A DNA stretch of 17,657 nucleotides from Clostridia bacterium (GTDB lineage: Bacteria > Bacillota > Clostridia > Oscillospirales > Acutalibacteraceae): positions 1 through 17,657 of the forward strand of contig JAFNZJ010000042.1 in the NCBI GenBank assembly GCA_017382915.1. The letters are read 5' to 3'. The notes beneath the pieces were generated by a model. It saw nothing but the letters and a program-made list of their open reading frames with translations. It searched no databases and was not told the origin of the DNA. The position numbers and the translations under genes were made by a program. Of this stretch, positions 12,933-17,657 are shown one piece after another (the first letter of the stretch is position 1; each line of letters begins with the position of its first letter).

Positions 12933-13790
12933 ATGACAGAGATAATTGCTATAAAGTTTAAAAAAGACGGCAGAATTTACTACTTTGACCCCGATGGCAA
13001 AAGCTTTGATGATAATCAGCGTGTTGTGGTTGAAACCTCAAAGGGTGTTGAGTGTGGTTTTGCGGTTGGCAGTAATCGTATGATTGCCGACAGTCAGGTG
13101 GTTGCCCCCCTTAAAAAGGTACTGCGCCACGCTAATGATGCCGACCTTAAACGCATTGCCGAAAATGATAAAAAAGCCACCGAAGCCTTTGACTACTGTG
13201 AGGAGCAGATTGAAAAGCTTGGTCTTGATATGAAGCTAATTGATGTTGAGGTTTCATTTGATTCGGGCAAAATACTGTTTTTCTTTACATCTGACGGGCG
13301 CGTCGATTTTAGAGAGTTGGTTAAAATTTTAGCCGCAAACTATAAAACCAGAATTGAACTTAGGCAAATTGGCGTCAGGGATGAGGCTAAAATGCTTGGT
13401 GGACTTGGTATATGCGGTCAACCGCTTTGCTGTAGCAGGTTTTTAGATGCTTTTCAGCCCGTTTCAATTAAAATGGCTAAGGAGCAGGGGCTTTCACTTA
13501 ATCCGGTTAAAATTTCGGGCTGCTGCGGCAGACTTATGTGTTGCCTTAAGTATGAGCAGGATGCCTATGAGTACCTAAACTCCATAACCCCCGCCCCCGG
13601 TTCACTTGTAAGGACCCCAAACGGTGATGAGGGCATAGTGCATGATGTTAACCTGTTAACAGGTAATTTACTTATAAAAACGGGTGAGGAAAACACCATT
13701 ATTCAAAAATTCCATAAGGATGAGGTAAAGGTGCTTCGTGCCAACCGTCCAAAGGGCAAAAAACCGCCTGTGGAGGATGAAAAAGAATAA
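12933..13790 (+). CDS. ricT: PSP1-domain protein RicT (YaaT)
   Basis: A 285-residue PSP1 C-terminal-domain protein. In Bacillus subtilis RicT (YaaT) forms the RicAFT complex with YlbF and YmcA; that complex binds Fe-S clusters and promotes RNase Y-dependent mRNA processing, sporulation and competence. Visible here: the PSP1 region about 60-145; GGLGICGQPLCCSRFL with Cys161, Cys166 and Cys167; and SGCCGRLMCCLKYE with Cys197, 198, 203 and 204. These match the Cys-rich part of RicT that holds the cluster. The C-terminal end is Lys/Pro/Glu-rich and disordered. The start has CGGAGG 7 bases upstream and a strong promoter. The usual neighbours of yaaT near holB and tmk are not in the window. Whether RicA and RicF partners exist in this genome cannot be seen. 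Confidence 0.93.
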   Translation: MTEIIAIKFKKDGRIYYFDPDGKSFDDNQRVVVETSKGVECGFAVGSNRMIADSQVVAPLKKVLRHANDADLKRIAENDKKATEAFDYCEEQIEKLGLDMKLIDVEVSFDSGKILFFFTSDGRVDFRELVKILAANYKTRIELRQIGVRDEAKMLGGLGICGQPLCCSRFLDAFQPVSIKMAKEQGLSLNPVKISGCCGRLMCCLKYEQDAYEYLNSITPAPGSLVRTPNGDEGIVHDVNLLTGNLLIKTGEENTIIQKFHKDEVKVLRANRPKGKKPPVEDEKE

Positions 13791-13825
13791 TAACATAAAA
13801 ATTTGTGCTTTTTTGTAAAAATAAC

Positions 13826-13853
13826 TTGCAAAATCAAATTTATATGTTAAAAT
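13826..13853 (+). promoter_or_regulatory. Predicted promoter of the ferredoxin gene
   Basis: TTGCAA (13826-13831), 16 bases, TAAAAT (13848-13853). The -35 context ACTTGCAA is the same as for ricT and the DUF1846 gene. Confidence 0.6.
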
Positions 13854-13886
13854 ATATTTATCTAATGCATTGGAGGTGTATTTCTA

Positions 13887-14060
13887 ATGGCATATGTTAT
13901 TTCTGATGAGTGCATCAGCTGTGGCGCATGCGCTGCTGATTGCCCTTGCGAGGCTATTTCTGAAGGTGCTGAGCATTACGAAATTGACGCAGACAAATGC
14001 GTAGATTGCGGTGCTTGTGCTGCAGGTTGCCCTGTTGAGGCTATCTCTCAAGGCGAATAG
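13887..14060 (+). CDS. 2[4Fe-4S] bacterial-type ferredoxin
   Basis: A 57-residue Clostridial-type ferredoxin, a low-potential electron carrier for hydrogenases, pyruvate:ferredoxin oxidoreductase and the like. It has two CX2CX2CX3CP motifs: Cys9, 12, 15, 19 and Cys38, 41, 44, 48. They are arranged in the usual pseudo-twofold repeat (CISCGACAADCP and CVDCGACAAGCP), each cluster taking three cysteines from one motif and the fourth from the other. An extra Cys21 follows the first motif. The start has TTGGAGGTG with an 8-base gap, its own promoter lies 34 bases upstream of the start, and a terminator follows, so it is a monocistronic gene. The gene is Ala/Glu/Asp-rich, as expected. Partner enzymes cannot be inferred from the neighbours. 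Confidence 0.95.
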   Translation: MAYVISDECISCGACAADCPCEAISEGAEHYEIDADKCVDCGACAAGCPVEAISQGE

Positions 14061-14090
14061 TTTTTTTAAGCGGCTTTATGCCGAGTGCTG

Positions 14091-14116
14091 AAAGAGCCGC
14101 GTTTGTCGGCTCTTTT
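14091..14116 (+). terminator. Intrinsic terminator after the ferredoxin gene
   Basis: A 9-bp stem, AAAGAGCCG with CGGCTCTTT, with a 7-base loop and a short T-run. A smaller hairpin, CGGC-TTTAT-GCCG (14071-14083), precedes it. Confidence 0.7.
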
Positions 14117-14158
14117 AATCATTTTAAGTAAATATTTACATAGGAGATGTAATGTATA

Positions 14159-14737
14159 ATGGATAAAAAAGTTATGGTTGAAGTTTCCGCCCGCCATATT
14201 CACTTAAGCAAAGAACACCTTGAGGTGCTTTTTGGTAAGGGCTATGAGCTTACCCCTAAAAAGGACCTTTCACAACCCGGTCAGTTTGCCTGTGAAGAGC
14301 GCGTTAAGGTTGTAGGCGCTAAAAAGGAGCTTGCAGGTGTTTCAATTTTAGGTCCTGTTCGCCCCGAAACCCAGGTTGAGCTTTCCCTTACCGATGCCCG
14401 TTCAATCGGTGTTGCCGCCCCCGTTAGGGAGTCGGGCGATGTTAAGGGTAGCGGTAGCTGTAAGCTTGTTGGTCCATGCGGTGAGGTTGAGCTGGAATAC
14501 GGTGTTATTTCTGCTAAGCGCCACATACACTTTACCCCTGAAGATGGCGAAAAATTCGGCGTTACCGATAACCAGAACGTTAAGGTTAAAATTGTTACCG
14601 AAGGTCGTAGCCTTATTTTTGATGATGTTGTTGTTCGTATAAGTCCTAAATATGCCGCTGCTATGCACATTGATACCGATGAGTCTAATGCCGCAGGTAT
14701 TGCAGGTGCCGTTGACGGTATTATCATTACCGACTAA
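14159..14737 (+). CDS. pduL: PduL-type phosphate acyltransferase (phosphotransacylase)
   Basis: A 192-residue enzyme of the PduL family, which interconverts acyl-CoA and acyl-phosphate (propanoyl or acetyl) and is unrelated to Pta. The zinc-binding His motifs are visible: ARHIHLS (His13, His15) and KRHIHFT (His122, His124), plus His170 in AMHIDTDESNA. The two PduL domains correspond to about 1-95 and 96-192. There is no N-terminal encapsulation helix and no microcompartment gene nearby, so it is probably a free cytoplasmic phosphotransacetylase making ATP with an acetate kinase elsewhere. The ribosome binding site AGGAG (14142-14146) is 12 bases upstream of the ATG; a 4-codon ORF starts between them. 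hemW begins in the stop codon. Confidence 0.93.
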   Translation: MDKKVMVEVSARHIHLSKEHLEVLFGKGYELTPKKDLSQPGQFACEERVKVVGAKKELAGVSILGPVRPETQVELSLTDARSIGVAAPVRESGDVKGSGSCKLVGPCGEVELEYGVISAKRHIHFTPEDGEKFGVTDNQNVKVKIVTEGRSLIFDDVVVRISPKYAAAMHIDTDESNAAGIAGAVDGIIITD

Positions 14738-15858
14738 TGAATAACTCGTTAGGAATTTATGTCCATGTGCCCTTTTGCCTTAGCAAATGCGCCTACTGCG
14801 ATTTTTATTCGTTGGAGTGTATTGATGCTAAAGGCGGGGAATATGTTGACAAAATAGTTTCTGAAATCAATCGGTGGGGTGGGGTACTTAATAACCCCCC
14901 TGCCGATACTTTATATTTTGGCGGGGGTACTCCAAGCCTGCTTAAATCAGGTCAAATTAAAGCGATAATAGATAGTGTTAGATATTCGTTTTCGCTTGAG
15001 CGAGCCGAAATAACCCTTGAAGTAAATCCCGGTGATGAACTGTCAGATTTTTTTGCAGAGGTAAAAAAGGCGGGGGTTAATCGCATATCGGTTGGTATGC
15101 AGTCGGCAAATGATAATGAGCTTAAATATCTTTCGCGCAGGCACTCTGCCCTGCAGGTTGAAAAAACGGTAACTGCCGCAAGGGCAGCAGGTATTAACAA
15201 TATCTCACTTGATATAATGCTTGGCATACCGGGGCAGACCAAAGAAAGCTTAAAGCAAACGGTACAATTTGCCCTTTCACTTGACCCACAGCACATTTCG
15301 GCATATTTACTATCCTTGGAGCCTAAAACACCGCTTTATAAAAATAAAGAAAAGTATGTTTTCCCTAATGATGATGAAGCAGGGGAGCTTTACCTTTACA
15401 CCTGTGAGCTTTTAAAAAAAGCAGGGTATAATAGGTATGAAATATCAAACTTTGCTAAATCGGGTTATGAATCGCGCCATAACAGTAAATACTGGCAGGG
15501 CGCCGATTATTTGGGTTTAGGCCCTGCCGCACATTCATTTATAAACGGTAAGCGCTTTTATTATAAGCGTGATATAAATAAATACCTTGCATCCCCAACC
15601 GAAGTTTTTGACGGTGAGGGTGGCGATGCCGCAGAAACCCTTATGTTAAGGTTAAGGTTAAGCAGTGGACTTAATATTAAAGATTTTGCAAATAAATTTA
15701 AGCTTACCGACATAAAAATAAACCGCCTTATAAAAAAGGCGGAGCTTTTAAATAAAAATGATTTGGTAAGGCTTGACGGTATGGTTATTAGCCTAACAGA
15801 TAAGGGCGCGCTTTTATCAAACGCGGTCATTGGTGAGTTTTTAAATTGTTTAGGCTAA
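14737..15858 (+). CDS. hemW: Radical SAM heme chaperone HemW
   Basis: A 373-residue radical SAM protein of the HemW family (long annotated as oxygen-independent coproporphyrinogen oxidase, HemN-like). The N-terminal GIYVHVPFCLSKCAYCDF holds the CX3CX2C motif (Cys14, 18, 21) for the [4Fe-4S] cluster. Next come TLYFGGGTPSLL (about 58-69), EVNPGD, RISVGMQSAND and DIMLGIPGQT, all typical of HemW, then a HemN C-terminal domain with AAHSF. HemW is thought to bind heme and deliver it to target proteins. The ATG shares one base with the pduL stop (TAATGA) and has no clear ribosome binding site, so translation is probably coupled. The link with pduL is positional only. Length is normal. Confidence 0.94.
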   Translation: MNNSLGIYVHVPFCLSKCAYCDFYSLECIDAKGGEYVDKIVSEINRWGGVLNNPPADTLYFGGGTPSLLKSGQIKAIIDSVRYSFSLERAEITLEVNPGDELSDFFAEVKKAGVNRISVGMQSANDNELKYLSRRHSALQVEKTVTAARAAGINNISLDIMLGIPGQTKESLKQTVQFALSLDPQHISAYLLSLEPKTPLYKNKEKYVFPNDDEAGELYLYTCELLKKAGYNRYEISNFAKSGYESRHNSKYWQGADYLGLGPAAHSFINGKRFYYKRDINKYLASPTEVFDGEGGDAAETLMLRLRLSSGLNIKDFANKFKLTDIKINRLIKKAELLNKNDLVRLDGMVISLTDKGALLSNAVIGEFLNCLG

Positions 15859-15863
15859 AAAAA

Positions 15864-15897
15864 GCGGTCATGCTAAAATTAAAAGCACAACCGTTTT
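15864..15897. terminator. Probable bidirectional terminator, imperfect stem
   Basis: CGGT-CA-TGCT pairs with AGCA-CA-ACCG around a loop of nine bases, flanked by A-rich and TTTT ends. It has a 2x2 mismatch. It lies between convergent hemW and the XRE gene and overlaps the XRE stop codon. Confidence 0.5.
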
Positions 15898-16189
15898 ACA
15901 AATTCTGCGTATTAAGAACTTTTTCAGCCTCTTTAGCAATTTTCTTTAAACTGCTTAAAACATCCTTAGGTACTTCGGTAGCGGGGCGCTTAACACCAAG
16001 CAGCTCATCACAGGTAACCTCATAATATGCGGCAAGCTTAATTAAAAAGTCAAGCCCGCATTCGCGTATACCTTTTTCATAGTGTGAAAGCAAAGCCTGC
16101 GAAACGCCAAGGTCAATTGCGGCCTGCTTTTGTGAAATACCTTTTGATTTTCTAAGTTCTGAAATTATTTTTGGAAACTCGCAGTTCAT
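15896..16189 (-). CDS. XRE-family helix-turn-helix regulator
   Basis: A 97-residue transcription factor. Residues 7-63 form a Cro/C1-type HTH (IISELRKSKGISQKQAAIDL, then GVSQALLSHYEKGIRE), and the recognition helix is about 29-37. A short amphipathic C-terminal helix (about 74-95) may dimerise. I chose ATG 16189, which has an AGGGGTGA ribosome binding site 4 bases upstream; an in-frame ATG further up at 16264 would place the start before the promoter. The gene is divergent from the histidine phosphatase, and the shared intergenic region contains two short palindromes (TTTACA-N5-TGTAAA and TACAA-A-TTGTA) that overlap its own -35 box or lie just upstream, suggesting autoregulation. It is not in a phage context. 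Confidence 0.9.
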   Translation of the reverse strand: MNCEFPKIISELRKSKGISQKQAAIDLGVSQALLSHYEKGIRECGLDFLIKLAAYYEVTCDELLGVKRPATEVPKDVLSSLKKIAKEAEKVLNTQNL

Positions 16190-16219
16190 TTGCTCACCCC
16201 TTTTTTCGCAAGTAATGAC

Positions 16220-16248
16220 ATTATAATACATTTTACACCGCTTGTAAA
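16220..16248 (-). promoter_or_regulatory. Predicted promoter of the XRE gene
   Basis: On the minus strand TTTACA (16243-16248), 17 bases, TATAAT (16220-16225). Confidence 0.65.
16232..16248. promoter_or_regulatory. Inverted repeat TTTACA-N5-TGTAAA
   Basis: A perfect 6-bp inverted repeat whose right arm is the XRE -35 box. It is a plausible autoregulatory operator. Confidence 0.5.
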
Positions 16249-16259
16249 TAGCAAAAATA

Positions 16260-16270
16260 TACAAATTGTA
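16260..16270. promoter_or_regulatory. Palindrome TACAA-A-TTGTA
   Basis: A perfect 5+1+5 palindrome, 30 bases upstream of the histidine phosphatase start codon. The same core (TACAA-T-TTGTA) occurs at 6856-6866. Confidence 0.4.
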
Positions 16271-16299
16271 AACCCTTTTTTTGACAAGGAGGATACATT

Positions 16300-16953
16300 A
16301 TGCGTACCTACAAACTGCATTTAATAAGGCATGGTATGACCGAAGGAAATGAAAACGGACAATATATTGGGCATACCGATTTAAAAATTACTACTAATGG
16401 TATAATTGAGCTTGAAAACCTTAAAAATGAGGGTATTTACCCAAAATGCGATTTGGTTTTTTCAAGTCCACTGTCCCGAGCGGTAGATACAGCAAAAATT
16501 ATTTACCCCGACAAAGAAATTTTAATAAATCATAATTTTAAAGAAATTGATTTTGGTGAATTTGAGGGTAAAACCCCCAACGACCTTAAAGACAGGCAGG
16601 ATTATGCCGACTGGTTGGCGGGCAAATTGCCATCAGCACCCGGCGGTGAGGCGGCGGCAGATTTTGCCGCAAGGCTTTGTACCGGCATTGGTGAAACCGT
16701 AAAATATATGATGAGTAATGACTGCTATTCCGCCGCAATTGTAATGCATGGCGGCGCAATAATGACCCTGCTTGCGGTGGCCGCCCTGCCCAGAAGAAAA
16801 ATGTCTGAATGGGCCTGCGGCAACGGTAGGGGATACACAATCAGCATAACCCCATCACTTTACCATAGCAGCGGCATATTAGAGGTTGTTGGTGAAATAC
16901 CCAAAGAAGGCGCCGCGGTTATAAACGGTAAACAAAAAGATATTATGAAATAA
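16300..16953 (+). CDS. Histidine phosphatase family protein (phosphoglycerate mutase-like)
   Basis: A 217-residue member of the histidine phosphatase superfamily branch 1. The phospho-acceptor motif is LIRHGMTEGN (Arg10, His11, Gly12); Arg60 in SSPLSRAVDTA is the second arginine, Glu82 in KEIDFGEFEG the acid, and His150 in IVMHGG the second catalytic histidine. The family includes cofactor-dependent phosphoglycerate mutases, CobC (alpha-ribazole phosphatase) and broad phosphatases; nothing here decides between them, and no cobalamin gene is near. The start has AAGGAGG 7 bases upstream. It is divergent from the XRE gene and is possibly controlled by it. A terminator follows the stop. Confidence 0.92.
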   Translation: MRTYKLHLIRHGMTEGNENGQYIGHTDLKITTNGIIELENLKNEGIYPKCDLVFSSPLSRAVDTAKIIYPDKEILINHNFKEIDFGEFEGKTPNDLKDRQDYADWLAGKLPSAPGGEAAADFAARLCTGIGETVKYMMSNDCYSAAIVMHGGAIMTLLAVAALPRRKMSEWACGNGRGYTISITPSLYHSSGILEVVGEIPKEGAAVINGKQKDIMK

Positions 16954-16957
16954 AAAC

Positions 16958-17006
16958 AAAAATGGCGAAAACAAATATTTACTATTTGTATTTTCGTCAT
17001 TTTTTT
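16958..17006 (+). terminator. Intrinsic terminator after the histidine phosphatase gene
   Basis: A long AT-rich stem of about 20 bp (16958-16977 with 16983-17004), with one bulged A and a G-U pair, ends in a run of seven T residues. Confidence 0.7.
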
Positions 17007-17018
17007 GTTAATAAACAC

Positions 17019-17047
17019 TTGCAACATATTTTTATATGTTGTATACT
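17019..17047 (+). promoter_or_regulatory. Predicted promoter of the DUF1846 gene, with an inverted repeat filling the spacer
   Basis: TTGCAA (17019-17024), 17 bases, TATACT (17042-17047). A perfect inverted repeat, CAACATAT (17022-17029) and ATATGTTG (17034-17041) with four T between, ends exactly at the -10 box. Confidence 0.7.
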
Positions 17048-17089
17048 AAATTATGTATTAATTGTTAATTGTTTTTTGGAGGCTTTAAG

Positions 17090-17657
17090 ATGAAAATCGG
17101 CTTTGATAATGACAAGTATATATCTTTGCAGTCACAAAAAATTCGTGACCGTATTGAGCAGTTTGGCGGCAAGCTTTATATGGAGTTTGGCGGCAAGCTT
17201 TTTGACGATTTTCATGCCTCACGCGTGCTGCCGGGTTTTCAGCCTGACAGTAAGGTAAAAATGTTGCTGCAGCTTAAAGACCAGGCAGAAATTGTCATAG
17301 TAATCAACGCAGACGCTATTGAAAAAAATAAGCGCCGCGGTGACCTTGGCATTACCTATGACCTTGACACACTTCGCCTTATTGATGCATTCCGCGGTAT
17401 AGGTCTTTATGTTGGCAGTGTGGTAATTACCTGCTATAATTCACAGCACGCGGCAGATATGTTTGAAAAGCGCCTTGTTGCCCTTGGTATAAAGGTTTAT
17501 AAGCATTATCCAATTGAAGATTATCCGTCAAACATACCACTTATTGTTAGTGATGACGGCTTTGGTAAAAATGATTATATTGAAACCAGCCGTTCACTGG
17601 TGGTTATTACCGCCCCCGGTCCCGGTAGCGGAAAAATGGCAACCTGCCTTTCACAGC
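17090..17657 (+). CDS. DUF1846 (UPF0371) protein, N-terminal part
   Basis: 189 complete codons of a gene that runs off the right edge; full-length relatives are about 500 residues. The N-terminus MKIGFDNDKYISLQSQKIRD, FGGKLFDDFHASRVLPGF, DLGITYDLDTLRLIDAFRG and VVITAPGPGSGKMATCLSQ are strongly typical of DUF1846. The last motif is a P-loop-like GPGSGKM segment. The family is a conserved cytoplasmic protein of Firmicutes with no settled biochemical function; some members are annotated as putative nucleotide-binding or 2-thiocytidine-related proteins, which I would not rely on. The start has TTTTGGAGG 7 bases upstream. The promoter has an inverted repeat between its boxes, so it is probably regulated. 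Confidence 0.93.
   Translation, partial: MKIGFDNDKYISLQSQKIRDRIEQFGGKLYMEFGGKLFDDFHASRVLPGFQPDSKVKMLLQLKDQAEIVIVINADAIEKNKRRGDLGITYDLDTLRLIDAFRGIGLYVGSVVITCYNSQHAADMFEKRLVALGIKVYKHYPIEDYPSNIPLIVSDDGFGKNDYIETSRSLVVITAPGPGSGKMATCLSQ

Noticed and set aside
12790..12936. A 48-codon ORF that ends in an ATGA overlap with ricT
   Set aside because: It has no ribosome binding site, and the strong ricT promoter (12856-12884) lies inside it.
14281..14727. A 148-codon open frame antisense to pduL, and similar antisense frames over feoB and hisS
   Set aside because: They lie opposite clear conserved genes, have no initiation signals and show low-complexity Ser/Thr/Pro-rich translations typical of shadow frames.
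15850..15858. TTAG-G-CTAA, like a short DtxR iron-box core
   Set aside because: It is formed by the last codons and stop of hemW and has a different spacing from the feo palindromes.
16281..16286. TTGACA as a -35 box for the histidine phosphatase gene
   Set aside because: It overlaps the ribosome binding site and is 14 bases from the start codon, so no RNA start would fit.

Overview
The window looks like chromosomal DNA of a low-to-moderate GC anaerobic Clostridia bacterium, most likely Oscillospirales (Ruminococcaceae/Oscillospiraceae type). This is inferred from strong AGGAGG-type ribosome binding sites, several TTG starts, a BspA-like leucine-rich-repeat surface protein with a dockerin, a 2[4Fe-4S] ferredoxin, RicT (YaaT), DUF1846 and a compact DtxR-family regulator. 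There is no transposase, integrase, phage gene, CRISPR array, rRNA or tRNA that I can see.

Layout. 2-229: end of a MATE efflux pump. 303-551 (-): small membrane protein. 632-1679: radical SAM protein (TIGR01212/YhcC type) followed by a 56-residue TTG-start ORF. 1706-2581 (-): short-chain dehydrogenase. 2792-5267: ferrous-iron uptake operon feoA-feoB plus a small Cys-rich FeoB-associated membrane protein. 5362-6531: iron-dependent alcohol dehydrogenase. 6532-6931: about 400 bases without a gene, holding a terminator, three tandem DnaA-box-like 9-mers and a promoter. 6932-7213: unknown protein with a C-terminal membrane anchor. 7256-8797 (-): HtrA-type membrane serine protease. 8977-9345: DtxR-family metal regulator. 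9430-11361: secreted LRR/dockerin protein. 11451-12689 (-): hisS. 12933-13790: ricT. 13887-14060: ferredoxin. 14159-15858: pduL-hemW, with the stop and start codons sharing one base. 15896-16189 (-): XRE regulator. 16300-16953: histidine phosphatase. 17090-end: DUF1846 protein, cut by the window edge. Almost every convergent gene pair is separated by a strong hairpin that can work in both directions.

Most interesting theme. An exact palindrome, GTTAGC-N4-GCTAAC, occurs three times around the feo operon: over the predicted promoter of the divergent dehydrogenase, just after the predicted feoA -10 box, and between feoA and feoB. A relaxed copy with the same geometry (TTAG-N6-CTAA) is centred on the -10 box of the LRR/dockerin gene. 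That gene lies directly after a DtxR-family regulator whose visible metal ligands (Met9, Cys100, Glu103, His104) are of the iron (DtxR/IdeR) type rather than the manganese (MntR) type. I infer a small iron-responsive regulon joining Fe(II) uptake, a redox enzyme and a surface protein. Binding is not shown by sequence alone.

Other regulatory structure: a palindrome TACAA-W-TTGTA shared by the XRE/phosphatase intergenic region and the promoter region of the unknown 93-residue protein; an inverted repeat that exactly spans the -35/-10 interval of the DUF1846 promoter; and a palindrome over the hisS -10 box. Function is clear for most coding genes. Operator assignments are predictions.
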